From the NCBI RefSeq assembly GCF_019711615.1, contig NZ_JAIGNS010000001.1:1178001-1242000 (forward strand): a stretch of 64,000 bases of DNA. The letters are read 5' to 3'. The stretch is from Qipengyuania intermedia (lineage in GTDB: Bacteria > Pseudomonadota > Alphaproteobacteria > Sphingomonadales > Sphingomonadaceae). This document shows, in pieces, positions 38,880 to 47,743 of this stretch (the stretch's first letter is position 1; every line of letters begins with the position of its first letter). A program made the translations under genes and the position numbers. A model generated the notes under the pieces. The model saw nothing but the letters and a program-made list of their open reading frames with translations, ran no database searches and was not told where the DNA came from.

Positions 38880-39038
38880 CGGCCTGGTTTCGCCGAGAAA
38901 AAGAGGTGAATTGGGGCCGCCATCGTCCAATTGGGGCCTATAACCGCCCTTCGATGTGGAAAAAAGCCGCTTGGGGCTTTCACGCACAGATGCGCAGCTT
39001 GTCGCGATTCGCACCAATGCGTAAGGCTTTCATCCACC

Positions 39039-39887
39039 ATGATTATCGCCTGTCCCGCCTGTAGCACGCGTTATGTCGTTCCGGACAACGCCATCGGCGT
39101 GGACGGCCGGACCGTTCGCTGCGCCAAATGCAAGCATTCCTGGTTCCAGGATGGCGCCGATGTAGCAGATATCCAGGCAAGCGAGGCGGCTTCTCCGCCG
39201 CCACCTCCGCCGCCACCGCCACCTCCTGCCCCGCGACAGGTGGAGGAGGCGGAAGCCGAAGCGAAACCGGGCTTCACCTTCAACGACGATGTGGCCGGTG
39301 CGCCGATCGCCGACGACGATGGCGATGACGCTCCCGACTTCGACGAAACACCGCCTCCGTCATACGACAGGGAAGGTGCCACCGCGCCGCCGGTCTATGC
39401 CGACGATGACGAGGACGATTTCGTGTCGCGGTTCGATCATTCGCCGCCCTTCCGCCCGCGTCGCAACATGATGAAATTGTGGACCTGGGCTGCGGCGATT
39501 TTCGCGGTGCTGGCGCTGGGCGTCGTCATCGCGATCACGCAGTTCGGAACCCCGTCGTGGTGGCCGGTCGACAAGCCGACCTTCGGACAGGCGCAGCCCG
39601 ATCTCGAACTACGCTTCCCGCCGGAGGCGCAAAGCTGGCGCGAGCTGGAGAACAAGACATACCTGTTCTCGGCGCGGATCGAAGTGGAGAACACATCGCG
39701 CGAAAGCCGCAAGCTGCCGCCGATCCAGATCGTCATGCTGAACGAACGCGAAGACCAGGTCTTCACCTGGATCGTCCAGCCGCCGCAGCCGACCCTGGCG
39801 CCGGGCGAAACGGTGACGATCGACGAGGCAAGCACGCAAGTGCCGCGCAATGCGGTCTATGCCGACGTGGGCTGGGCACCGCTTTAG
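39039..39887 (+). CDS. MJ0042-type zinc-ribbon, proline-rich single-pass membrane protein (DUF3426-like)
   Basis: A 282-residue protein. The N-terminus is a zinc ribbon with Cys5, Cys8, Cys28 and Cys31 (CPAC and CAKC), followed by a run of eleven prolines (~53-63) and a long acidic region. One membrane helix at about 144-166 leads to a periplasmic domain (residues ~180-282) with the W..L..KTYLFSA..EVENTS...PPIQI pattern of DUF3426. The helix orientation places the zinc ribbon in the cytoplasm. Function is unknown; the position opposite ftsE is recurrent in alphaproteobacteria (recalled). Confidence 0.83.
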   Translation: MIIACPACSTRYVVPDNAIGVDGRTVRCAKCKHSWFQDGADVADIQASEAASPPPPPPPPPPPAPRQVEEAEAEAKPGFTFNDDVAGAPIADDDGDDAPDFDETPPPSYDREGATAPPVYADDDEDDFVSRFDHSPPFRPRRNMMKLWTWAAAIFAVLALGVVIAITQFGTPSWWPVDKPTFGQAQPDLELRFPPEAQSWRELENKTYLFSARIEVENTSRESRKLPPIQIVMLNEREDQVFTWIVQPPQPTLAPGETVTIDEASTQVPRNAVYADVGWAPL

Positions 39888-39907
39888 ATTTTGCATGAAC
39901 AAGGTGC

Positions 39908-39935
39908 TTGCGGGGGCGCATTCTCGCTGCTAGTG
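39908..39935 (+). promoter_or_regulatory. Candidate promoter of tRNA-Leu
   Basis: TTGCGG (39908-39913) and CTAGTG (39930-39935) are separated by 16 bp, about 65 bp before the tRNA. The GC-rich -35 and CTAxTG -10 resemble alphaproteobacterial tRNA promoters as I know them. Confidence 0.45.
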
Positions 39936-40001
39936 GCGCGCTCCTACCGGCGGTAGCACGCCTCCTGCGCATGCGGGATTCGCTACCGGATTTGACTGTG
40001 T

Positions 40002-40088
40002 GCGGTCGTGGCGGAACTGGTAGACGCGCAACGTTGAGGTCGTTGTGGCCGCAAGGCCGTGGAAGTTCGAGTCTTCTCGACCGCACCA
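40002..40088 (+). tRNA. tRNA-Leu (anticodon GAG)
   Basis: An 87-nt class II tRNA. The acceptor stem pairs GCGGTCG (40002-40008) with CGACCGC (40078-40084), followed by A and an encoded CCA (40086-40088). The anticodon stem CAACG/CGTTG encloses loop TTGAGGT with GAG at 40036-40038, reading CUC and CUU codons. The T-arm AGTTCGAGTCT and a long variable arm (around GGCCGCAAGGCC) confirm a leucine tRNA. Confidence 0.96.
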
Positions 40089-40213
40089 ACAGTCTCCTTC
40101 TCCAGGAAAAGTCGTTTGTTCGGGCACGGCAAGCATTCGCTTGTCCGGATGTTTTCTTGTGCCTAGAACAATTCAAAGCACCGGAAGAATCCGGACATCG
40201 CAAGGCGTTGCAT

Positions 40214-40771
40214 ATGTATTGGTTGGAAGCAGACAGCGAGCCTCCCGTGGCTCTCGGGACCGCGCTCGACAAGAGCAAGGTGTCCCTGTCGCTGTCCGAC
40301 ATGCGCATGGATGATGCGCCGCTGGTCGGCGTGAACACCGCATTTTGCGAGATGACCGGATATTCGCCCGACGAAGTCCTGGGCAGGAACTGCCGGTTCC
40401 TCCAGCCGGACACCGGGGCTGGCCCCGTGCGAGAGCGGATGCGGAACTTCATTTCCGATGACAGGCTGACGGAAGGCAAGTTCCTCGTGCCGAATATGAA
40501 GCATGACGGAACGCCTTTCCTGAACCTCGTTTACCTGTCGAAGATCAAGCTGGATAAGAAGATCGTCTACATTCTCGGCTCGCAGTTCGAGGTAAAGCCG
40601 GCCGGAAAGGACGTGCTGGATGTCTACGAGGAAGCGCTGAAGCAGGATATTCGCGACCTGCGTTCGATTGCAGGCGAAATGGGCATGGTCATGCTGGGCA
40701 CTTACGAACAGCTCGCATCGAGCCATTCGATTATCGCGGAGGCGCGGTTGTCGGACCAGAGGGGGGAATAA
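40214..40771 (+). CDS. Short LOV-domain blue-light photoreceptor
   Basis: A 185-residue protein made of one LOV/PAS core (residues ~20-127) and a C-terminal helical tail (~131-178). The photo-adduct cysteine is Cys60 in GRNCRFLQ. The other flavin-contact residues are also in place: Asn59, Gln64, Asn94, Asn104 and Gln124 (GSQ). It should therefore bind FMN and form the blue-light adduct. There is no attached kinase or DNA-binding domain. The tail is probably a dimerisation coiled coil. ATG 40214 is used because anything upstream would run into the tRNA. The kinase gene starts immediately after its TAA, implying partnership. Confidence 0.92.
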   Translation: MYWLEADSEPPVALGTALDKSKVSLSLSDMRMDDAPLVGVNTAFCEMTGYSPDEVLGRNCRFLQPDTGAGPVRERMRNFISDDRLTEGKFLVPNMKHDGTPFLNLVYLSKIKLDKKIVYILGSQFEVKPAGKDVLDVYEEALKQDIRDLRSIAGEMGMVMLGTYEQLASSHSIIAEARLSDQRGE

Positions 40772-43700
40772 TTGGACGATAATCTGGACAAGGTTGTGCC
40801 GGTTGTCGGAATCGGCGCGTCGGCAGGGGGGCTGGAGGCGCTGCGCGAGGTCTTCGGCGGCCAGGAAGGCAAGACCGGCCTCGCATATGTCGTGGTCCAG
40901 CACCTGGACCCGACCCATGAATCGCTGATGGCGCAGCTGATCGAGCGCTATACCGCGATGACCGTTACCCAGGCTGAAGGGAACGAAAAGCTCGAAGCCG
41001 ACCACGTATACGTGATCCCGCCCGGTCACGGCCTGGCGATCCACGACGGGGTTCTCGAACTCACCGAATTTTCCGACCCGCGTGGTCAGCGGCGTCCGAT
41101 CGACGATTTCTTCGACAGTCTCGCCAACGATCGCCAGCACATGGCAGCCTGCGTCATCCTTTCGGGCACGGGCGCAGACGGCAGTCGCGGTTTGCGGGCG
41201 ATCAAGGAGATGGGCGGGCTTGCCGTGGCGCAGGAACCGGAAACCGCTCGCTATGACGGGATGCCCGTGTCCGCCATCGGCACCGGGCTGGTCGACGTGA
41301 TCGCCAAGCCCGCGGACGTCATCGAGGTCGTCAGCGACTTCTTCAAGCGCGCCCCGACCGAAGAGGTCGAGGAAGAGGCCCGCGAAGTCGCCGACCGGAT
41401 CGACGAACTGTGCGAAGTGTTGCGCGACACGGTGGGGCACGATTTCTCGCGCTACAAGCGCTCGACGCTGATCCGCCGCGTGGCCCGGCGGATGCAGGTT
41501 CTCTCGATCGAGGATGCGGGCGACTATGTCGGACGAATCCGGAACGATGCGGACGAGTGCCAAGCGCTTTTCCAGGACCTGCTGATCAACGTAACCCAAT
41601 TCTTCCGGGACCACGAAGACTTCACCGCCCTGCATGAGCAGGTCATCGATAGGATTGTCGGCTCCTCACGCGACGGGCAGGAAGTCCGCATCTGGGTGCC
41701 CGGCTGTTCGAGCGGCGAGGAAGCCTACACCATCGCCATGCTGTTCGCCGAGTCCATGCGGAAGGCGGACAAGCGGCCTTACGTGCAGGTTTTCGCGACC
41801 GATATCGACGACAAGATGCTCGATATCGCACGCAGCGCGACCTACCCGAATTCGGCACTTCCTGACATCCCGGCCGAGTACCAGCACCACTATGTGGTCG
41901 GCGGATCGGACACCTTCTCCCTTGTCAGCCAGATTCGCGAAATGGTGCGCTTCAGCCTTCACAATGTCGTGCGCGATCCGCCCTTCTCGAAGATCGACTT
42001 GGTCAGCTGTCGCAACCTCCTGATCTATTTCGACGAGGACTTGCAGAAGGCGGTGTTGCCCCTGTTCCATTTCGCACTGCGCGATAATGGGCATCTCTTC
42101 CTCGGCACGTCGGAAGGAATCGGGAGGTTCGAGGATCTATTCGAGACGGTCGATCAGGGTTCACGGATATTCAAGCGCCGCAACGTGAAGAGCAATTACA
42201 ACCTCCATATCCCGAAGACGAATGCGCCGACTTATGTTCGCCGGCGCGAACGCGGTGGCACGCAGCCCCCACCCGTCGATTCAGGGTCCACGGAAGTTGC
42301 AGCCCTTCGCCGCCTTGCGGACAAATATTCGCCGGTAAGCTTCCTGGTCGATTCCGAAGGCCTGCTTCTCCAGAAATGGGGCGCCGTGGGTCGTTATCTC
42401 GAATTCCCCGACCAGTTGGAGCGTACGGTGCATGTGCCTACGCTTGCACGTCCAGGCTTGCGGGAAGTTATCGGGCCGCTGCTACGCAAGGTTGTCGAGG
42501 ATCAGAACCGGCTCGTGGTCCGCGATCAGGAGGTCACGACCGAATTCGGGCGCATCAAGACCTCGATCTTGTGCGAGCCGGTGGCACCCGGCGGCTACCT
42601 GGTCGTCATTCGCGAGACAGGTGCGCTGCAACCGTTCGAGGACGACGAATTCGAAGAGTTCGAAGTAGGTGACGGCCAGCTGCAATTCCTCGAGGAAGAA
42701 CTGCAGAATACGCGCCACCGGCTGCGGTCCACGGTGGAAGAGCTCGAAACTACGAACGAGGAGCTCAAGAGCAGCAACGAAGAAATGATGTCGATGAACG
42801 AGGAGCTCCAGTCCACCAACGAGGAGCTGACCACGGTCAATGACGAACTGAAATCGAAGGTCGACCAGGTCACGGTCGCCAATGCGGACCTCAAGAACTT
42901 CTTCGCGACGACCGAGCTGATGGTGCTGGTCGTCGATGGCGATCTCAACTTGCGCAGCTATACCGATGCAGCGACGAAGATCTTTCACATCAACCAGAGC
43001 GATATCGGGCGGCCGCTCGACGTCGTGCCCACACAGCTTGCCGATCAGGATTATCTGAAGATGGCGAAAGCGGCCGCTGCGCAGGGTCGCACCCAGGATT
43101 ATCATTCATCCTCGGAAGACGGATCGCGCAAATATCTGGGCCGGGTCATTCCCTATCGCCAAACGAACGGCGACATCGACGGGGCGACGATCATGTTTAC
43201 CGACGTCACGCAGGCCCTGACGATGGAGCGCGACCTGCGCGAGGAGCGCGAACGCCTGCGTCTTGCGCTCGAAGTGGCGAAGATCGGTGTGTGGGAATAC
43301 GAACCTGCGACGGATCGCACGATCCTCGACGATACGGAGCGTCGTCTCCTCGAGCTGGGCGAGAGCGAAGGCGACACGATGGAGCCTATCCTCGCCAAGC
43401 TGTCGGGCCCCGACCGGGACCGCATCAATGCAGCCCTTCGTCGCGCGATGGACGGCGAAAAGGATTTCGACGAGGTGTTCAGCTTGCCGCTCGAAGATGG
43501 CGGCACGCGCTGGTTGCACGGTCTCGGGCGCAGCATCACCAACAGTGGTTCAGCCAAATTCATCGGCGTCACCTACGACATCACGGCAGAGCGCGAGATC
43601 CTTGCCGAGCGCGAGATCATGCTGCGCGAGATGAACCACCGTGTGAAAAACCTGTTCGCGGTGATCGCCGCCATGGTCGCGATCTCGAAGCGCGAGGCCG

Positions 43701-44206
43701 ATAATCTCGACGATTTTGCAGAAGACCTGCGCAATCGCATTCACGCGCTCGGGCGTTCGCATGCCTTGACTACGCGTCATGCGGACGGAGGCTCGGTCGG
43801 GCTCCGCGAATTGCTCGAAACGGTGCTCGCGCCGTCGCATGAGAACCAGAAGCTCAACTTCGACGGCCCAGACGTCGACATCCCCAACGCCAAGCTGACT
43901 TCGGTGGCGCTCATCCTCCACGAATGGGCAACCAATGCCTCCAAATACGGAGCTTTGGGCGACGAGGAAGGGTCCGTGACAGTCCATTGGGAGGTCGAAG
44001 ACAGCGACCTGCGCCTTGAGTGGGTCGAAGCCGGCAGCACCGGCAAGGACGGGGCGGGGAAGGGATTCGGCACCCGCCTGCTCGAAGTGACCGCGCGTCA
44101 GCTATCGGGAAGGGTAAAGGGCGATAAGGTGGAAAACGGCTACCGGCGCAGCCTGGTTTTCCCGCTCAGTGACAGTGGGCAGCCTGCTCCGCCAAGCCCT
44201 GACTGA
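40772..44206 (+). CDS. CheB-CheR-PAS HWE-type sensor histidine kinase
   Basis: A 1144-residue fusion. Residues ~8-190 are a CheB methylesterase domain with Ser18 (GASAGG), His44 and Asp136 (SGTGADG) in place. Residues ~200-470 are a CheR methyltransferase domain (GCSSGEEAYTIAMLF, CRNLLIYF). A long coiled coil (~637-710) of EEL-x-S-x-NEE repeats leads to two PAS-like domains, then the kinase. The phospho-acceptor is His956 (REMNHRVKN), with N-box LHEWATNASKYGAL and the W1084-x-E1086 hallmark of HWE kinases. TTG 40772 must be the start: GAGGGGGGAA precedes it, and the first in-frame ATG would delete the CheB nucleophile. It abuts the LOV gene and likely senses light through it. Confidence 0.93.
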   Translation: MDDNLDKVVPVVGIGASAGGLEALREVFGGQEGKTGLAYVVVQHLDPTHESLMAQLIERYTAMTVTQAEGNEKLEADHVYVIPPGHGLAIHDGVLELTEFSDPRGQRRPIDDFFDSLANDRQHMAACVILSGTGADGSRGLRAIKEMGGLAVAQEPETARYDGMPVSAIGTGLVDVIAKPADVIEVVSDFFKRAPTEEVEEEAREVADRIDELCEVLRDTVGHDFSRYKRSTLIRRVARRMQVLSIEDAGDYVGRIRNDADECQALFQDLLINVTQFFRDHEDFTALHEQVIDRIVGSSRDGQEVRIWVPGCSSGEEAYTIAMLFAESMRKADKRPYVQVFATDIDDKMLDIARSATYPNSALPDIPAEYQHHYVVGGSDTFSLVSQIREMVRFSLHNVVRDPPFSKIDLVSCRNLLIYFDEDLQKAVLPLFHFALRDNGHLFLGTSEGIGRFEDLFETVDQGSRIFKRRNVKSNYNLHIPKTNAPTYVRRRERGGTQPPPVDSGSTEVAALRRLADKYSPVSFLVDSEGLLLQKWGAVGRYLEFPDQLERTVHVPTLARPGLREVIGPLLRKVVEDQNRLVVRDQEVTTEFGRIKTSILCEPVAPGGYLVVIRETGALQPFEDDEFEEFEVGDGQLQFLEEELQNTRHRLRSTVEELETTNEELKSSNEEMMSMNEELQSTNEELTTVNDELKSKVDQVTVANADLKNFFATTELMVLVVDGDLNLRSYTDAATKIFHINQSDIGRPLDVVPTQLADQDYLKMAKAAAAQGRTQDYHSSSEDGSRKYLGRVIPYRQTNGDIDGATIMFTDVTQALTMERDLREERERLRLALEVAKIGVWEYEPATDRTILDDTERRLLELGESEGDTMEPILAKLSGPDRDRINAALRRAMDGEKDFDEVFSLPLEDGGTRWLHGLGRSITNSGSAKFIGVTYDITAEREILAEREIMLREMNHRVKNLFAVIAAMVAISKREADNLDDFAEDLRNRIHALGRSHALTTRHADGGSVGLRELLETVLAPSHENQKLNFDGPDVDIPNAKLTSVALILHEWATNASKYGALGDEEGSVTVHWEVEDSDLRLEWVEAGSTGKDGAGKGFGTRLLEVTARQLSGRVKGDKVENGYRRSLVFPLSDSGQPAPPSPD

Positions 44207-44543
44207 GGGCCTTCAGCAGGTCTCGCTCGCTTACCGGTTTGTCGAGGCGGGGTTCGTTCTTGAATTCGGTCGTCAATTCCTCGTGCCGCAGGTTCGCGCT
44301 TACGAAGACGATATGCGTGCCGCTTTCGCGAAGCTTGCGCGCCAGGGGCCAGACGGGACGGGCATTGAGATCGATATCCAGCACGGCGGCGCGCGGCGTT
44401 TCATCGCTCACCATGTCTAGCGCCTCGTCGAGCGAGGTGGCCGGTCCAAGGACGTCGTAGCCGGCGTCGACGAGAGTCATCTCGAAATCGAAAGCGATCA
44501 AGGCCTCGTCATCGACGATCAGGATCCGATTGGATAGCGACAC
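44166..44543 (-). CDS. Single-domain response regulator receiver
   Basis: A 125-residue stand-alone receiver. The acidic pocket Asp11-Asp12, phospho-acceptor Asp56 (LDIDLN), Ser82 (switch Ser/Thr) and Lys102 (DKP) are all conserved. It has no output domain, like LovR or other phosphate-sink/shuttle regulators partnered with HWE kinases. It is convergent with the HWE kinase, and the coding ends overlap by 41 bp, so its transcript and the kinase transcript are antisense at their 3' ends. It may receive phosphate from the kinase or drain it. Confidence 0.9.
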   Translation of the reverse strand: MSLSNRILIVDDEALIAFDFEMTLVDAGYDVLGPATSLDEALDMVSDETPRAAVLDIDLNARPVWPLARKLRESGTHIVFVSANLRHEELTTEFKNEPRLDKPVSERDLLKALSQGLAEQAAHCH

Positions 44544-44630
44544 GAAAATTCTTCCCCTTTTCGGGTCAGAATACCTTCGTCGGCAAAAGGTTTCGCAGTT
44601 TATAACATTTGTTCCGGCGAGGGACGGTTC

Positions 44631-46049
44631 TCAGCGATTGTCGATCGGGCTCATGGCCCACCAGGCGCCGCCCGTGCGCTGGACCTTGTGGCGACCCAGG
44701 TCGCGCAGGCAGGCCATGAAACCGGGCTTGAACATCTCGTCACCCTTCGAACAATCAGCCTCTTCGCAGCGGCATTCGAACGTATCCCACTGGTCGGCCG
44801 TCGTGATGTGGATGTCGCCATAGGGGTTCAGCAGGCGCAAGCCGGCGATGGCGCCAACTTCGCTTTCGTTGACCAGCAGATCGTATCCGCGCTTCCCGTT
44901 GAGGATCGGGCCGTCCTTGGTGTCGAGACCCGGGTCGGCAATGCGGGTTGTGGGACCGTTGCGCACGACGAAAAAGGCGGGCGTGACCGCCCGTCGCTGT
45001 GCCCCGGTGGGATGTTCGTCATCCGGCAGGCCTGCGTGACGGCACACGCTCTGGTGCATCCGCTCCATCGACTTCTCGAAAAAGACCGAACGCCTGACGC
45101 CGCCATCGTAGAGCGCGCGAGAACCCTTGCTCGAGCCCGTGACCCGAAGCTGCTGGTGAAAGACCGGCATGGCGGACGATGCCATGGCCGCGGCGCACAA
45201 GGCATCGACCGCTTTCTCATTGTCGGGTTCGTCCTGCACCAGGCCGCGCACATCGACATAATGGAACAGGCCGCAATTCGCCTCGACGAAGCCGATATAG
45301 CCGGCGATCTGCGACTGCCGCAGGGCGTCGAGAAGCGTTGAGTCCCCGTTTTCGAAGATCGCATTGCGGATGCGCTTGCGCAGCGGTGCGGTGCCCGCCT
45401 GTGCGCCGCGCAGGGGTAGCATCTTAAGCCCGGTATTGCGCACCACGTCGCGCTCGGTGCGCGGAGAATATCCCCATACCAGGCGGTCCATCGCATAGCG
45501 CCGGGTCTCCACCGGCTGGCTCTCGTCCAGTGCAACCATGAGCAGGAGGGTCTGCAACGATCCGGTGGAGATGCCGGTGATGATCTTCACATCGCGCATC
45601 GCAAGGTCCCGGCCGCTGGCATCGTGCATGGTGCGGAAAAGACCCGCGCCATAGGCCCCCCACTGGCCCCCGCCGGAAAGCATCAGCACCTTTGCGCCCG
45701 GCGCGTTGTGCGGCTCGTCCGGATCATGTGCGAGCTTGCGGCCATGCTCGTCGTGACCGTGCAATGCGCATTCTTCGACCAGCTTTTCCAGGTCGTCGCC
45801 GAGCGGGTCGCTATCATGGCCCGTGTGCTGAGCGTGTCCGGCCTTGGCGATGACCGACGGGCTATGCGGCGGAGGGGCATCGCGCTGGATGTCGCGGATG
45901 AACCGGTTGGGCGCCGCATCATGCACGTGGTCGTGGAAATGGCTGCAGGGAACCTCGTGCGGGCCCCAGTTGAACAGCTTGCGCCCGATGAAGAAGAACA
46001 GGAACGGCAGGCAGAAGCCCACCACGAGAAAAAACAGGTTTTCCAGCAT
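44631..46049 (-). CDS. Patatin-like phospholipase, membrane-anchored
   Basis: A 472-residue lipase/phospholipase. One N-terminal membrane helix (residues ~4-22) is followed by a His-rich segment (31-118, including HFHDHVHD and HGHDEHGRK) that might bind metal. The patatin fold then shows the oxyanion loop SGGGQWGAYGAG (125-136), nucleophile Ser161 in GISTGS, and the DGG motif in LYDGGVRR, completing the Ser-Asp dyad. ATG 46049 lies after a G-rich site. The natural lipid is unknown. It is divergent from the FAD oxidase by 95 bp. Confidence 0.88.
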   Translation of the reverse strand: MLENLFFLVVGFCLPFLFFFIGRKLFNWGPHEVPCSHFHDHVHDAAPNRFIRDIQRDAPPPHSPSVIAKAGHAQHTGHDSDPLGDDLEKLVEECALHGHDEHGRKLAHDPDEPHNAPGAKVLMLSGGGQWGAYGAGLFRTMHDASGRDLAMRDVKIITGISTGSLQTLLLMVALDESQPVETRRYAMDRLVWGYSPRTERDVVRNTGLKMLPLRGAQAGTAPLRKRIRNAIFENGDSTLLDALRQSQIAGYIGFVEANCGLFHYVDVRGLVQDEPDNEKAVDALCAAAMASSAMPVFHQQLRVTGSSKGSRALYDGGVRRSVFFEKSMERMHQSVCRHAGLPDDEHPTGAQRRAVTPAFFVVRNGPTTRIADPGLDTKDGPILNGKRGYDLLVNESEVGAIAGLRLLNPYGDIHITTADQWDTFECRCEEADCSKGDEMFKPGFMACLRDLGRHKVQRTGGAWWAMSPIDNR

Positions 46050-46144
46050 CTTTGCTTGCCCCCCGACAGCCACCAGTCGGATTTTGCCTATAGTGTTTTC
46101 GCGTCCAAGCCTATTGGAGAGGGACGACATCGGGGGGACAATTG

Positions 46145-47740
46145 ATGCGCATCGAACGCAAGCGCGGCGGGCCGTGGGTGAACGAGCACCGCTCCATCTT
46201 CAAATTCATGCGCCGGACAGTCGAGCTTCATGAGGATGCGGCCGATGACGTGGCCAGTGTTCTTGCGCAGCGCCGTGACGCGATGGGCGAGCTCATCGAC
46301 TACGAGGCGAAGCGCGACCGCGAGCTGTGCGTGACCGGGTCCGGCTGGTCGCAGAGCAAGCTGTTCCACGGCCTGTCCAGCCATGTGACGACGGACGGGG
46401 ACGAAGGCATCTGGCCGGTCCCCGACGAGGCGTTCCTCGATGGGGTCGAACACCGCCGACGCTATGTGCTGGTGACCGGAGGGACCAAGATCCACTGGCT
46501 GATGGACTGGCTCGGTAGGCCGGGCCGCGACCTGTCGCTGCGCACGGCGGGGTCGCACAAGGGCCAAAGCATTGCGGGCATGATCGCCACCGGATCGCAC
46601 GGTTCGACGCTGGATGAAACGGGCTGCGAAACACATGTGAGGGGCATGGTCCTATCGACCGGCAAGGGCGAGGCGATATGGCTCGGCGATCCGGACAAGC
46701 CCGTCCTCAAGCACGACTGGATCGAGCGCTTTGCCACGCCCGGCGATCCGGCCCATTTCGCGGCCGCGCGTGTCCATCTCGGCGGCATCGGTTTCGTGTC
46801 GGCCTACCTTATCGAGGCAGTGGAGGAGTTTTACTGCGGCTTGGTGAAATGCGCGCGCGTGCTCCCTGCCGACTGGGGCGACCTCGTGGCGCAAGGCCGC
46901 TTTGCCGAGGCGATGGGCGACATCACCCAGGGCCGCACACCGCATTATTACGAGCTGACCTTCGATCCCTTCGCTGCGGATGACGAAGAGGTGCTGGAGA
47001 CGATCTGGCTGGATATCGAAACGACCGCCAAGCCCGTCCTTGATGCAGAACCCGTCAGCCGGACCTCGTTCGAAGCCTTGGGCGAGCAGGCCGCCAAGGG
47101 TTTGAAGCAAATCACCGAAAACCCGCTCGCGCCTCAAATGATCGAGGCGCGCCTGCGCGACCTTATCGATGTGCCCGGCATGATTTTCGACGACTTCAAG
47201 GAGCACGCCTGCGACGAGCGCGACGTGCCGCGCACGCTGTCGCAGCTGACGGCGCAGTGGGAGCCGCACCGGCTCTTCGGGCTGCGGGTCGATGTCTACA
47301 ACGCGGCCTTCGCAGTGCCCCTGGAGCGCCTGCCCGAAGCCTTGCGGATCGCGCGCGAAATGGCTGCTGGGACCGAGGACAACATCCGGACCTTCAGCAA
47401 GGATTTCGTCTATACCGTGCGCTTCGCGAAGAAGAGCCCCGCCGCGATGGGCTTCCTGAAATTCGACAACAACGCCATCATCAATATCGACGGGCTGCCG
47501 AAGAACTTCCTGCTCGGCACCGACGCGCATGTGGCTGCGCGGCGACTGCAATACCTTTTCAAGAAGTCGGGCATCCCCTTCACCATGCACTGGGGCAAGG
47601 ATGCGCAGATGGATGCGGCAGACATCCGCGACCAGTACGGCACCGCGGTCGACGCCTATCGCGCGGCGCGCAAGGCACTGCTGGGGGAGCGGGGCGAGGT
47701 GTTCATCTCGCCCGCCCTCGAGCGCTGGGGCCTTGCCTGA
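46145..47740 (+). CDS. FAD-binding (PCMH/VAO-type) oxidoreductase
   Basis: A 531-residue flavoprotein of the vanillyl-alcohol-oxidase superfamily. The FAD-binding half has VTGSGWSQSKLFHGLSS, VLVTGGTKIHWL and RTAGSHKGQSIAGMIATGSHGSTLDETG, where the GSHG(S/T) motif positions the flavin, as in L-gulonolactone- or alditol-oxidase-like enzymes. The C-terminal half should form the substrate cap. The substrate is not predictable. ATG 46145 follows GGGGGGAC; a TTG lies one codon earlier. It is divergent from the patatin gene, and its stop lies 3 bp from the ppc stop. Confidence 0.82.
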   Translation: MRIERKRGGPWVNEHRSIFKFMRRTVELHEDAADDVASVLAQRRDAMGELIDYEAKRDRELCVTGSGWSQSKLFHGLSSHVTTDGDEGIWPVPDEAFLDGVEHRRRYVLVTGGTKIHWLMDWLGRPGRDLSLRTAGSHKGQSIAGMIATGSHGSTLDETGCETHVRGMVLSTGKGEAIWLGDPDKPVLKHDWIERFATPGDPAHFAAARVHLGGIGFVSAYLIEAVEEFYCGLVKCARVLPADWGDLVAQGRFAEAMGDITQGRTPHYYELTFDPFAADDEEVLETIWLDIETTAKPVLDAEPVSRTSFEALGEQAAKGLKQITENPLAPQMIEARLRDLIDVPGMIFDDFKEHACDERDVPRTLSQLTAQWEPHRLFGLRVDVYNAAFAVPLERLPEALRIAREMAAGTEDNIRTFSKDFVYTVRFAKKSPAAMGFLKFDNNAIINIDGLPKNFLLGTDAHVAARRLQYLFKKSGIPFTMHWGKDAQMDAADIRDQYGTAVDAYRAARKALLGERGEVFISPALERWGLA

Positions 47741-47743
47741 CCT

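Noticed and set aside
40183-40209. Possible general-stress (EcfG-type) promoter before the LOV gene: GGAAG, 18-bp gap, CGTT
   Set aside because: The -35 differs from GGAAC, the spacer is longer than usual, and the -10 lies only 4 bp from the start codon. This would be tempting given the LovK/LovR analogy but is not supported.
40002-40213. tRNA-Leu as an integration site for a mobile element
   Set aside because: No integrase, direct repeat of the tRNA 3' end, or change in gene character is visible next to it.
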